Positions 1 to 8,551 of a DNA stretch of 64,000 nt are shown in pieces (position 1 is the stretch's first letter; each line of letters opens with the position of its first letter). Source of the stretch: Paraglaciecola sp. L1A13 (GTDB taxonomy: Bacteria; Pseudomonadota; Gammaproteobacteria; Enterobacterales; Alteromonadaceae); contig NZ_CP047024.1 in NCBI RefSeq assembly GCF_009796745.1, positions 3,844,001-3,908,000 on the forward strand. The letters run 5' to 3'. The translations under genes were made by a program, and so were the position numbers. Under the pieces are notes generated by a model. That model searched no databases and was not told the origin of the DNA. It saw nothing but the letters and a program-made list of their open reading frames with translations.

Positions 1-2
1 TC

Positions 3-554
3 TTGTTTGAAGGGTTATACAAGAATGACGATGTCGCCATTGACGACGATACCAGCGAAAAACAAACCACCGCCCAAAAATTCTTTATATCGGGTCAAGG
101 TAACTACAAGTTAGCTAACCCTGATCACCGTTTATTCGCATTCGGTTCGTACGAAGATGACCGTTTCAGCAGCTTTAATTATCAATCAACGGTTGCAGCT
201 GGTTGGAGCCAAAAGTTGTGGGACAACGAAACCACAAAATTTGAATACAGTGTGGGTCCTGGTTACTCATTTGCTGAAACTGCTGAAGGCGAAGACGCAG
301 ACAGCGCCATTGTTCGTGGTGCTTTAGGCTTCAATTGGAAAATTTCTGATACGGCCACATTTAAACAAACAATGAGTACGGAAGTCGGTGAAGATAACAC
401 CAAGTCAAAATCAATTACTTCGCTATCAGCAAAGATAAACAGCTCCTTGTCGATGAAGTTGACTTTCACCTTGGATCACAACTCCAACGTGACGAGCGAT
501 ACAGAGAAGCTAGATACACAAACGGCCGCAACCATCGTTTACACGTTCTTCTAA
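3..554 (+). CDS. DUF481-family outer-membrane protein, 5' truncated by the window edge
   Basis: This is the C-terminal part (about 183 residues visible) of a DUF481/YdiY-like protein, a family of predicted outer-membrane beta-barrels of unknown function sometimes called salt-induced outer-membrane proteins. The visible part has alternating aromatic and polar residues typical of beta strands (for example FFISGQGNYKL, LFAFGSYEDDRFS, VAAGWSQKLW) and ends in VYTFF, a classic C-terminal aromatic signal for outer-membrane insertion. The frame is open to the window start, so the TTG at position 3 is probably an internal leucine rather than the start. A strong hairpin terminator follows 19 bases after the stop. 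The fold and location are well supported; the role is not known. Confidence 0.75.
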   Translation: MFEGLYKNDDVAIDDDTSEKQTTAQKFFISGQGNYKLANPDHRLFAFGSYEDDRFSSFNYQSTVAAGWSQKLWDNETTKFEYSVGPGYSFAETAEGEDADSAIVRGALGFNWKISDTATFKQTMSTEVGEDNTKSKSITSLSAKINSSLSMKLTFTLDHNSNVTSDTEKLDTQTAATIVYTFF

Positions 555-572
555 ACGAGCATATTTAAGCAC

Positions 573-603
573 AAAAAAAGGCAACTTAGGTTGCCTTTTT
601 TTG
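573..603. terminator. Bidirectional rho-independent terminator
   Basis: The stem AAGGCAAC / GTTGCCTT around a TTAG loop is flanked by an A-run on the left and a T-run on the right. It can therefore end transcription of the plus-strand DUF481 gene and of the convergent minus-strand gene ending at 619. Confidence 0.85.
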
Positions 604-618
604 TGCCTGTTATTTTAC

Positions 619-1848
619 TTAACGCCATCTAAATTGAACGACACCTAGGGTCTGTCGTTGGTCTTGCTTTGGCTGCTCGGCCAATGTTGCACGATTGTAG
701 GCGCGATTGTGGTTAACGTGTTGTTCTAACCCTAATTGCCAACTTTTATTAATATTGTAACGCCAAGCGATGGTCAAACCCCTGCCGTTACTTTTATTAA
801 TATCATTGGGGAAAATATCGTCTTCAGTTACCCTAAAATTATCAATACGGGCACTTACACGGTGTGCACCAAGCTTATGGCTGTACATCAAGTACCATGC
901 ATCAAAGTTGATATAAACAAAGCGCTGACCCATCACACTACTGCCAGTTAACCACTGAGCAATAAGCCTCGCGTTCGAAGTAAAATCATGTGAGAAAGCC
1001 AACGAATGAAATTTCGTTCGCCAAGCGTATAAGCGCTGATGATTCACTACATTTGGATCGGCCTGATTATCGTACAAATAATAACGCAACTGCGTTTTTT
1101 TATAATAGCTAAGATGTGCCCCTAAATAAAATCCAACGCGCCCATCAAGTTCATGAAAAGGCTCAACGTAAGATGGATGAAAAATACCATCCGGGTCATT
1201 TACGGTTGGGTAGTTGGCAAATATCAGCCTGTCATTTTGTAGACTTTGTCGGTCGTGCATGGCGAACCCTCGCCAACTCAAAATTGTACCTAATGTATCA
1301 TTTCCCTTAAATGCCCCTACGAGTACTTCCCAGGATAACGGGCTTCGACTGCTTCGACCCGAGTTATACAACGACACCTCAACGCCTGCGACGCGTAGTT
1401 CTTCGCCTACCCAACTATTAATAGACGATTGTGTATAGGTATATGGAGATAACCAGCCAATATCAACGTTTTCTAGAGACATCCTGGGATAAAAAAATCC
1501 GGCCCGCGCTTTAAACCGCGCAGAACCAATAGACAAGGGTTTATAGTTCACAACGGCTTGAGTCACCCCCAGATGCTGTTCACCGTTTTGATAAACGTTG
1601 GCTACTACGTTATAAGACAAACTAGAGGTAAATTTACCTTTAACGTTCGCCAAGCCTTGCTGTAAATTCAAGCCGTCATCTTGATATTGAACTATACCGG
1701 TTCCACCATCAAGCCAAGGAAGCTGACCGTCCGCTTTAACAACATTAGCTTGTACTAATCCGCTAAATTGTTGCGCATTGACCATAGTCAGCTCAGTGAA
1801 TACAGCCAACAGGCCCAACATGACTCGCTTAAAAAACACTTCACTCAT
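619..1848 (-). CDS. Predicted outer-membrane beta-barrel protein
   Basis: I do not recognise a named family. The 409-residue product starts with a signal peptide (hydrophobic residues 8-24, likely cleavage after VNA near residue 25). The rest is a run of amphipathic strands rich in Tyr, Trp and Asn, as in porins; it ends in VVQFRWR. It is the last gene of a minus-strand set that begins with the cupredoxin-type gene at 2938. Its ATG overlaps the stop of the preceding decayed frame (ATGA at 1845-1848), which indicates translational coupling to a gene that is now broken. Related operons in Alteromonadales and Shewanella pair such porin-like proteins with a membrane c-di-GMP sensor and a cupredoxin-type protein; that comparison is from memory. 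It may now be poorly translated because its coupling partner is damaged. Confidence 0.65.
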   Translation of the reverse strand: MSEVFFKRVMLGLLAVFTELTMVNAQQFSGLVQANVVKADGQLPWLDGGTGIVQYQDDGLNLQQGLANVKGKFTSSLSYNVVANVYQNGEQHLGVTQAVVNYKPLSIGSARFKARAGFFYPRMSLENVDIGWLSPYTYTQSSINSWVGEELRVAGVEVSLYNSGRSSRSPLSWEVLVGAFKGNDTLGTILSWRGFAMHDRQSLQNDRLIFANYPTVNDPDGIFHPSYVEPFHELDGRVGFYLGAHLSYYKKTQLRYYLYDNQADPNVVNHQRLYAWRTKFHSLAFSHDFTSNARLIAQWLTGSSVMGQRFVYINFDAWYLMYSHKLGAHRVSARIDNFRVTEDDIFPNDINKSNGRGLTIAWRYNINKSWQLGLEQHVNHNRAYNRATLAEQPKQDQRQTLGVVQFRWR

Positions 1849-2301
1849 GCTACTAGACGACCACCGGTAAGATTCTCGGCCGAAAGCACAAACTCGTCGA
1901 CACTTAAGCTTTTGGTTAACAAGAGAGCGTGGGCCTTAGTCCGGCCGAGGATCTGCATAAACGTCAAAGTTGCGCTATCATTTGCCCTTTCGACAATGCT
2001 AGCTAAAACTGAGTTATAAGCTAAACCCACAATATTTTCACCATCAATTTAGCATGTTGGTTATTGCCTAAATCCACTGACACAAGCTTATCAATCTTGC
2101 GTTTTACTACTGATATTTTTTTTAGCTGAGTCAAGCGAGTGTTCTCCCAATGAGAATGCCAAACAAGCGTTGAGTATGTAGTTGTTGGTAAACTGATTTT
2201 GACGGGAAGTAGAAGATGACTGATAAAATATTACTCAGTAATGATAGGGCTTGAAACGATAATCGTGCGTGCAGGAATGTTGTGAAAAACAGCTTATTCA
2301 T
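1845..2301 (-). pseudogene. Decayed membrane-sensor gene (frameshifted and probably internally deleted)
   Basis: A frame starts at ATG 2299-2301, overlapping the stop of the upstream gene (ATGAATAA). It encodes a membrane-anchor-like start (MNKLFFTTFLHARLSFQALS) but stops at 2131. A second frame continues from about 2158 with ENTRLTQLKKISVVKRKIDK. A third frame, 1845-2030, ends in LSAENLTGGRLVA, and its TGA overlaps the ATG of the next gene. Both ends show the tight overlaps of a real operon member, but no single frame spans the interval. The pieces resemble the N-terminal anchor and periplasmic sensing part of EAL/GGDEF proteins that sit between a cupredoxin-type gene and an outer-membrane gene in related bacteria. 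No GGDEF or EAL motif remains. Family assignment is an inference; the broken reading frame is seen directly. Confidence 0.45.
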
Positions 2302-2938
2302 AGTCACCAAATTCATTGTCACTATTTTCGTAAGCTTTAACGTCCGGAAGCAAACTTGAAGGAATTTCCAACGTTATTTGCTCATCGCCTTGAACAGACA
2401 GATTTATTTCGAAGGATTCAGGTAAGTCTTGAATACGTGGATGCCAGGCCTTGAGCGAATACTCGCCATCAGGCAAAACAATCATCGCCTTGCCTGCTGT
2501 ATCCGTCTGTTTAAAATAGGGGGTATCGACGACGTAAATATAACCGAGCATCCAATCGTGCACGTTGCAGCCTAGTTCCACCACACCAACTTTTTCAAAT
2601 AACAATGGGTTTGCCCTAAGACCTTTATACAATTCTAATTCAAATACTTTGGCTGGCGAGAATGAGTAAACATGGTGTTGAATAGAATCTGAATTGGGAA
2701 AGCTGACTTGGGTATTACGCTGCACGGCTAAAATATGCGGTAAAAATTGGGTGTTGACCTGATCCATTATGCCCATCTTACCGACAGGCTCTTGGGGGGC
2801 TAGATTTTCAGATGTTAGATATACAACAACATTAGACAATCCCTTATTTTGCTTATCTACCACCGTTATTTCTATATTTCCTGCGTAACTCATAAAACTC
2901 GTTACACCTAACAGTAAACCCATGCTGAATATACGCAT
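2294..2938 (-). CDS. Periplasmic cupredoxin-like protein (annotated in relatives as methylamine utilization protein)
   Basis: This 214-residue exported protein has a signal peptide (residues 1-20, ending SYAG). A plastocyanin-like copper-site pattern is visible: His-His near residues 88-89, then GCNVHDWM near residues 123-130, supplying Cys, His and Met ligands. An Ig-like stretch before it (VVVYLTSEN) and a carboxypeptidase-regulatory-like stretch after it (DGEYSLKAWHP) match proteins usually named methylamine utilization protein in gammaproteobacteria, although no methylamine dehydrogenase genes are here. I chose the ATG at 2938 over the GTG one codon upstream; GGGG lies a suitable distance before it. 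It heads a minus-strand operon with the decayed sensor gene and the outer-membrane protein. Copper binding is inferred from the motif. Confidence 0.7.
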   Translation of the reverse strand: MRIFSMGLLLGVTSFMSYAGNIEITVVDKQNKGLSNVVVYLTSENLAPQEPVGKMGIMDQVNTQFLPHILAVQRNTQVSFPNSDSIQHHVYSFSPAKVFELELYKGLRANPLLFEKVGVVELGCNVHDWMLGYIYVVDTPYFKQTDTAGKAMIVLPDGEYSLKAWHPRIQDLPESFEINLSVQGDEQITLEIPSSLLPDVKAYENSDNEFGDYE

Positions 2939-2987
2939 CACTACCCCAAATTTTTAATAAACACTAACCGTTTTTTAGTCAACTAAC

Positions 2988-5900
2988 TTACGCGTAGCCA
3001 TTCAAGCTGGCCAACACACGTTTAGCTTCATCAGATTGAGGTGGGTGTCCGTACTCTATTATTTCCTCAAGTAACTCAGTGGCAGACTCAATCTCACCGA
3101 TTTCTATGTAGGCATGTGCTAAATCAAGCTTAGCGCCAAAACCATCATCACTATCAACATCTACATGATCTGCATCCCCTTGGGCACCAGAGAACTCCCC
3201 CATAACAGAGTTTAAATTTAGCGCCTTTTCAGGTGATGGATCGGCGGTAATACTGTCGTTAAGTAACTCATCAACATCTAAAAAATCATTGTCTTGGTCA
3301 TCGGTGTCATCCAGCTCGTTCCCTTCGAGTAAGGTGGCTATATCAACCGCATCGTCTTGCGCAACTTTTCTATCTGGGGTTTGCAACGACTCGTCGGCCG
3401 ATGCTTGCCCTAACTCTTCATCTAAGTCATCATCTAGACTTTGTAACATGTCATCAAAAGAGGCCGACTCTAAGTCATCGATTGTTTCGACGTCTTGTAC
3501 GTCAGCTTCACTTAGCCAGTCTTCTAGCTCAGGAAAATCATCTAATTCATCATTATTTTCAGTTGCTGTAACAGCCGTAGGTCGTGCATATTCAGTTGAT
3601 GTTTGCTCAGCATCCTCACTTTGTTCATCATCCAACGCGAAGCTTTGCAGTGCACTTTCTAACTCGTCATCATCAAAATCCTCTAACGTACCGATATCAT
3701 CTAAATCCAAAGCACTGCTAGATTCATCTTTGCGTTCTGAGGTATCTGTTAATGCGTCAGACTCGATATCATCAAAATCAGCTAATGCTTGCTCTAATGC
3801 ATCATCTATCTCGCTATCATCTGATCTGCTTGATTGATCATTTGATTCTAGAAGATCATCGGTGTCAGTGTCATCATTACTTTGTTCAGCAGCTGTCGCT
3901 AGCTCTTCGTCACTATCGTCTAGCGGAGTCGATGAAACATTTGAATCTTGACGTTCATCATCAATATCCTCAGATGATGCCAGCTCCTCTAGTACATGAT
4001 CATCGGTGCCAGTGCCAGTGTCAGTGTCAGTGTCAGTGTCAGCATTATTTTCTTCAGCAACTGACGCTAGCTCTTCGTCACTATCGTCTAGCGAAGCCGA
4101 TGAAACATTTGAATCTTGACGTTCATCATCAATAGCCTCAGATGATGCCAGCTCCTCTAGTACATGATCATCGGTGCCAGTGTCAGCATTATTTTGTTCA
4201 GCAGCTGACGCTAGCTCTTCGTCGCTATCGACTACCGAAGCTGATGAGGCATTTGTATCTTGAAGTTCATCATCAATAGCCTCAGATAATACCGGCTCTT
4301 CTAGTACATGATCATCGATGTCAGTGTCAGTGTCAGTGTCAGTGTCAGTGTCAGTGTCAGAATTACTTTGTTCAGCAGCTGACGCTAGCTCTTCGTCGCT
4401 ATCGACTACCGAAGCTGATGAGGCATTTGTATCTTGACGTTCATCATCAATAGCCTCAGATGATGCCGGCTCTTCTAGTACATGATCATCGATGTCAGTG
4501 TCAGAATTACTTTGTTCAGCAGCTGAGGCTAGCTCTTCGTCGCTATCGACTACCGAAGCTGATGAGGCATTTGTATCTTGACGTTCATCATCAATAGCCT
4601 CAGATGATGCCGGCTCCTCCGATAAATAGTCATCGGTTTCTGTTTCTGTTTCTGTTTCTGTTTCTGTATTATTTTGTTCAGGAGCTGATGTTAGCTCTGC
4701 GTCTTTATCGTCTAGGGGAGTCGATAAAGCATTTGAATCTTGAAGTTCATCTTGCTGTTCACCGTGATTTTCTGATTTATTAGACTCATCGAGGGTACGA
4801 TCGACAACGTCTAAGTCATCATTATCTTGCGGTAAATCGAGGGCTTTTTGTGCATCGGGAATACCATTGCCATCACTAATTTCATCGTCGCTAAGCTCTT
4901 CAACAGAAGGTTCTTCAGCATAAGGGGGTTCATCAGTTGAGACATCGTCTGGGCTGTCAGCGATGTTGCCATCATCAGCATGGCCAGCCTCTTGCTCTAC
5001 ATTAAATCTGCTCTTTTCTTGCTCGGCTGATTGTTCAACAAGTTCTTGCTGAGCATCATCTGTTTCATTAGTTGCAGGGATTTGCTCGGCAGTACTTTGC
5101 TCCAGTGCCGCGTCCAATTCGGGCGCAGATCCAGACTCATCACTAGAAGTCGCTACGTTTTCTTGAGGGGACTCACTTATTGGCGCAGTGTCATTCGCAA
5201 GAGTCTGTTCATCCATGCTTGTTGATGAATGATCCTCTGACGACTCGGGCTCTGAACTACCATTGTCTATTTCGGTAAATATATCACCTAACTCTTCGGT
5301 GATTTTATCCAGTTCTTGTATGCCATGTTGCGGGGTACCAGTAAACTCAGGCTCATCTTCGTCTTCACCTTCAGGCAACATGTCTTGCATCATTTCAACT
5401 TGCTCGAGTTCATCGATCAAGTTGCTGGTGATGTTATCTAGCTCTTCACTTTGTGATGCTATCTCTTTATCGAGTTGTTCCAGTACGTCTTCATTAATGG
5501 GATCATCTGCATTGACTTCGGACGATGCAGGAAGCTCCGCTTTAGGTTCAACTAACAGCTCATCGATACTGATTTCAGGCTGCTCGTCAATATCCTCAAC
5601 GGGAGATAATTCAGCATTATCCACTGGCAAATCGTCAAGTGCATCAGCAGGTGCTTCTTCTTCACTGCTGACACTAGTCTCAATGATATCGTCGTCGACT
5701 GTTAGCTCAACATCTTCATCTACCTCCAACTCATCCTCTAAATCGCCTAAGTCGAAGTCATCATCATCAAGATTTTCGTTCTGCAACTCGTCTTGAACTT
5801 CAGGTGCGTCACTCTCTGGTTGATCTTGAGGATCGATATCCGCAGCAGTCGTTTCTGTGGGTGCTTCTTGAACCGAGTCGTCTTCGGACAAATCGATGTT

Positions 5901-7124
5901 GTCCATCTCTTCATCGATTTCGGCGAGAAGATCGTCTTCATCTTCAAATAGATTATCTAAATCATCTTGATCAAGCTCGTCGCTTCCTGCTTCAAAGTTT
6001 TCAGTGGGGTTGAGCTCGCTATCCGGCACCAACATATCGTCGCCAAGATCATCAAAGTCGTCTGTTTCTTCCTCGAACGATTCTTTGAGCTCTTCAGCCA
6101 ATACATCATCAGGCACATCTTGTTCACCAAATAAGCTGTCGTCGTCTAATTCAGAACTGAGCTCTTCACTCAATGCGTCAGACAAGTCGTCCATTTCGCT
6201 GGCAACGTAAGTATCCGCGGGCTCGTCTTTAGTCGCCAGCAAATCAAGATCCATCTCAGCTGGCTTTTTGCGTTTGACTAACCAGTAAGCGAAACCTCCG
6301 AGTAGTAGCAAGGAAAATAATATGGAGGAAATAATGAGTGTCAGTGGCTTCATTAACCAATCGCTGAACCCGTCTTCTTGCTCGGCGGCTAGCACTTTAG
6401 CAGCATCTTCACGAGACTTGGCCAACAGCTCTTCAATGCTTTTACCCATTTGCAGCATTTGCTCATCTCGCAATGCTTCTTGGCTGCGAATTTCCGCTAA
6501 ATCTTTATTGACCGAATCTAGACTTTCAAAGACCCGTTGGTTTTCGTTGATAATACTTTGCACACTGAGAATAGACTCGGCAAATTGCTGCCGTATTTCT
6601 TGGAACTGGCGACTTTGTTCCTCATTGATAGCGCCTAAACGCTTTTCAAGAATTTCTTTGGTTTCATCTAAATCAGTTTTACTGGCCAATTTTTTATTGG
6701 TGCTAATGCCGCTGTCAGCAGTTTCACCACCAATGTTGAGTAACTGATTATCATAACGAACTTTAGCAATGGCCTGCCCTTCGCTTACACGACCTACATA
6801 TTGCGTGGCCGGTAACCGGAGTATCGCGCCATCTCTGAGTAAATTGATGTTATTGCGTTCGAACGCATCCCGGTTGAGTTCGTAGGTTGCGAACATAACT
6901 TGGTAGATAGAATGACTTGAGTTTTGACGAGACTGACTGGCAATACGCCAAAGCGTATCTGCTGAGGTAATAGGCCCATAAGTTTGGCCCGAATAATCAG
7001 AGTCTGTACTTTTAGGCCCTTTGATACGTACTTGCTGAAAATCGGCCGCTTGCGCTTGTAGGCCAAGAGAAAACGTTAAACTGAGGCTCGCTACAAACAA
7101 TAGGGCTAGCGTTCGCAAATTCAT
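2988..7124 (-). CDS. fimV: FimV/HubP-like polar landmark protein, very long and repeat-rich
   Basis: FimV/HubP proteins sit in the inner membrane at the cell pole, bind peptidoglycan with a LysM-like domain, and recruit pilus, chemotaxis and chromosome-positioning factors. Here a signal peptide (about residues 1-26) is followed by a LysM-like part (DTLWRIASQSRQ, then LRDGAILRLPA), a coiled coil (about 150-240), one membrane segment (LTLIISSILFSLLLLGGFAY, about 255-280), then about 1,000 cytoplasmic residues dominated by Asp, Glu and Ser. The protein ends in the conserved FimV C-terminal helix pair (KLDLAHAYIEIGEIESATEL). The start is the ATG at 7124, preceded by AAAGGA; a TTG six codons upstream is less likely. 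The acidic region carries a nested tandem repeat at 3885-4690. The neighbour asd is the usual partner, but truA, the usual gene after fimV, is absent. Confidence 0.88.
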   Translation of the reverse strand: MNLRTLALLFVASLSLTFSLGLQAQAADFQQVRIKGPKSTDSDYSGQTYGPITSADTLWRIASQSRQNSSHSIYQVMFATYELNRDAFERNNINLLRDGAILRLPATQYVGRVSEGQAIAKVRYDNQLLNIGGETADSGISTNKKLASKTDLDETKEILEKRLGAINEEQSRQFQEIRQQFAESILSVQSIINENQRVFESLDSVNKDLAEIRSQEALRDEQMLQMGKSIEELLAKSREDAAKVLAAEQEDGFSDWLMKPLTLIISSILFSLLLLGGFAYWLVKRKKPAEMDLDLLATKDEPADTYVASEMDDLSDALSEELSSELDDDSLFGEQDVPDDVLAEELKESFEEETDDFDDLGDDMLVPDSELNPTENFEAGSDELDQDDLDNLFEDEDDLLAEIDEEMDNIDLSEDDSVQEAPTETTAADIDPQDQPESDAPEVQDELQNENLDDDDFDLGDLEDELEVDEDVELTVDDDIIETSVSSEEEAPADALDDLPVDNAELSPVEDIDEQPEISIDELLVEPKAELPASSEVNADDPINEDVLEQLDKEIASQSEELDNITSNLIDELEQVEMMQDMLPEGEDEDEPEFTGTPQHGIQELDKITEELGDIFTEIDNGSSEPESSEDHSSTSMDEQTLANDTAPISESPQENVATSSDESGSAPELDAALEQSTAEQIPATNETDDAQQELVEQSAEQEKSRFNVEQEAGHADDGNIADSPDDVSTDEPPYAEEPSVEELSDDEISDGNGIPDAQKALDLPQDNDDLDVVDRTLDESNKSENHGEQQDELQDSNALSTPLDDKDAELTSAPEQNNTETETETETETDDYLSEEPASSEAIDDERQDTNASSASVVDSDEELASAAEQSNSDTDIDDHVLEEPASSEAIDDERQDTNASSASVVDSDEELASAAEQSNSDTDTDTDTDTDTDIDDHVLEEPVLSEAIDDELQDTNASSASVVDSDEELASAAEQNNADTGTDDHVLEELASSEAIDDERQDSNVSSASLDDSDEELASVAEENNADTDTDTDTGTGTDDHVLEELASSEDIDDERQDSNVSSTPLDDSDEELATAAEQSNDDTDTDDLLESNDQSSRSDDSEIDDALEQALADFDDIESDALTDTSERKDESSSALDLDDIGTLEDFDDDELESALQSFALDDEQSEDAEQTSTEYARPTAVTATENNDELDDFPELEDWLSEADVQDVETIDDLESASFDDMLQSLDDDLDEELGQASADESLQTPDRKVAQDDAVDIATLLEGNELDDTDDQDNDFLDVDELLNDSITADPSPEKALNLNSVMGEFSGAQGDADHVDVDSDDGFGAKLDLAHAYIEIGEIESATELLEEIIEYGHPPQSDEAKRVLASLNGYA
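4007..4042 (-). repeat. Hexanucleotide microsatellite in fimV (6 units)
   Basis: Two TGCCAG units are followed by four TGTCAG units on the plus strand, encoding alternating Thr-Asp and Thr-Gly on the minus strand. The unit length of six keeps the frame whatever the copy number. Confidence 0.9.
4319..4360 (-). repeat. Hexanucleotide microsatellite in fimV (7 perfect units)
   Basis: Seven uninterrupted TGTCAG copies on the plus strand encode a Thr-Asp run on the minus strand. Perfect identity suggests recent slippage. Confidence 0.92.
4637..4666 (-). repeat. Hexanucleotide microsatellite in fimV (5 perfect units)
   Basis: Five TTTCTG copies on the plus strand encode a Thr-Glu run. The sequence differs from the TGTCAG tracts but sits at the equivalent place in its macro-repeat copy, so a different hexamer has expanded there. 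Confidence 0.9.
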
Positions 7125-7443
7125 TGATCCTTTATGCCTCAAAATTAGGGTAAATAAGCTGTTACGAGGTTATTTACAACGTCATTTATTATTATCAATA
7201 CACGCACTTGAATATAAAAAGCAAAAAGTATTCCATTAATTCATAAACTGCGTGGACTTAAGCCAACGTATCTTACTATAAACCAGAAGGTTAAGATGAT
7301 CTAGAAAGGTATTAAGGGTCTTCGTCCAGTCTGCTTGTTGCAGATTAACGCTGTAAACACCTAATTATTTAACGTTACGCTATCAAATAGTATCGGCACG
7401 CTCTTATAAACAATTAGCTTATAAATAATGAGCCTATAAACAA
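7125..7443. other. Intergenic region upstream of fimV
   Basis: About 320 bases, AT-rich, without a credible gene. It must hold the fimV promoter on the minus strand, but I cannot single out promoter boxes with confidence. Short imperfect repeats containing CTTATAAA occur at about 7404-7441. Confidence 0.5.
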
Positions 7444-7479
7444 ATAACCCACGGACGCCAAACACGCACCGTGGGTTAT
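7444..7479 (-). terminator. Terminator of asd
   Basis: An 11-bp perfect stem, ATAACCCACGG / CCGTGGGTTAT with a 14-base loop, lies 18 bases after the asd stop. On the minus strand it is followed by a T-rich stretch, so it fits a rho-independent terminator for asd. Confidence 0.65.
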
Positions 7480-7496
7480 CAAGAGGTAGCCAGCGA

Positions 7497-8513
7497 TTAC
7501 ATATAATCGCGGATTAACACCTCAGCGATTTGAATACTGTTAGTTGCTGCACCTTTACGTACGTTGTCAGATACAACCCACATATTTAATCCATTAGGAT
7601 GGCTAATATCGTTACGTACACGACCAACAAATACCTCATCTTTACCACTTGCATCGCCTACCTGGGTAGGAAATTCGCTCGCTTCAGCTTTCAATACAAC
7701 ACCTGGGGCATTGGCTAATAGTGCTTTGGCATCTTGCGCATCAATTGGGGTACGAGTCTCAATATGAATCGCTTCGCCGTGACCATAGAAAACAGGTACA
7801 CGAACAGCCGTTGCATTTACGCGAATGCTTTCATCACCTAAAATTTTCTGAGTTTCCCAGACCATTTTCATTTCTTCTTTGGTGTAATCGTTATCTAAAA
7901 ACACATCAATTTGTGGAATAACGTTAAACGCGATTTGACGACTAAACACCTCTGGCTTTGCTTCTTGACCATTTAACAGCGCCGCTGTTTGTTTCGCGAG
8001 CTCGTCCATAGATTCCTTACCGCCACCCGATACCGACTGATAGGTACAAACATTAATACGTTCTATGCCAACTGCATCGTGGATGGGTTTCAATGCAACC
8101 ATCATCTGAATAGTTGAACAATTTGGGTTAGCGATAATGTTACGATTACGAAAATCGGCTAATGCGTGCGGGTTAACTTCAGGCACCACGAGTGGAATAT
8201 CGGCTTCATATCGATAGTGAGACGTATTGTCGATCACTACACAACCGGCTTCAGCTGCTATAGGAGCAAACTTTTCAGAAACACTGCCACCAGCTGAAAA
8301 GAAACCTAATTGGACTAAGCTCCAGTCAAAGGTGTCTGCGTCTAATACGGTAATCTCTTCACCTTTAAACGTCACCTTACCTCCTGCTGAGCGTGAACTC
8401 GCTAATGGATAAAGTTTGTTGACCGGAAATCCTCGTTGCTGAAGAATTTCTATCATATGTTGTCCTACTAAACCTGTAGCACCCAACACGGCGACATCAA
8501 AAGACCGAGACAT
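7497..8513 (-). CDS. asd: Aspartate-semialdehyde dehydrogenase
   Basis: The enzyme reduces L-aspartyl-4-phosphate to L-aspartate-4-semialdehyde with NADPH, the branch-point step towards lysine, diaminopimelate, threonine and methionine. The 338-residue length is normal for the family. Visible are the N-terminal nucleotide-binding motif GATGLVGQHM, the active-site cysteine in NPNCSTIQMM (Cys132), the substrate-binding SVSGGGKESMDEL and the conserved GHGEAIHIE. The ATG at 8513 has a good TAGGAG ribosome site 8-13 bases upstream. It lies between pdxB and fimV on the same strand, an order seen in many gammaproteobacteria. The Usg subgroup lacks catalytic residues; this one keeps them, so it should be active. 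Confidence 0.95.
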   Translation of the reverse strand: MSRSFDVAVLGATGLVGQHMIEILQQRGFPVNKLYPLASSRSAGGKVTFKGEEITVLDADTFDWSLVQLGFFSAGGSVSEKFAPIAAEAGCVVIDNTSHYRYEADIPLVVPEVNPHALADFRNRNIIANPNCSTIQMMVALKPIHDAVGIERINVCTYQSVSGGGKESMDELAKQTAALLNGQEAKPEVFSRQIAFNVIPQIDVFLDNDYTKEEMKMVWETQKILGDESIRVNATAVRVPVFYGHGEAIHIETRTPIDAQDAKALLANAPGVVLKAEASEFPTQVGDASGKDEVFVGRVRNDISHPNGLNMWVVSDNVRKGAATNSIQIAEVLIRDYM

Positions 8514-8551
8514 GTAGCATAACTCCTAAAAAGTGAATGTTTGTTTATATA

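Larger units (their letters stand above)
3885..4690 (-). repeat. Six-copy 144-bp macro-repeat inside fimV, with hexamer expansions
   Basis: On the plus strand the marker TTCAGCAGCTGACGCTAGC or a close variant recurs at 3885, 4053, 4197, 4371, 4515 and 4677. The spacings are 168, 144, 174, 144 and 162 bases: a 144-base (48-codon) unit plus 4, 0, 5, 0 and 3 extra hexamers. Each unit encodes a block with DDERQD, NASSASVVDSDEELAS and AEQ. All differences are multiples of six, so the frame is kept. Confidence 0.9.

Noticed and set aside
1768..2019. Plus-strand open frame across the start of the outer-membrane gene
   Set aside because: It is antisense to the decayed sensor gene and the signal peptide of the next gene, with no ribosome site.
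3885..4690. Regularly spaced repeats that could be taken for a CRISPR array
   Set aside because: The spacers are nearly as conserved as the repeats, everything is in frame within fimV, and no cas gene is present.
3289..5796. Long Ser-rich open frames on the plus strand opposite fimV
   Set aside because: They are antisense to Asp/Glu-rich codons (GAT/GAA read as ATC/TTC and TCA/TCG) and have no ribosome sites; the frames follow the composition of fimV.
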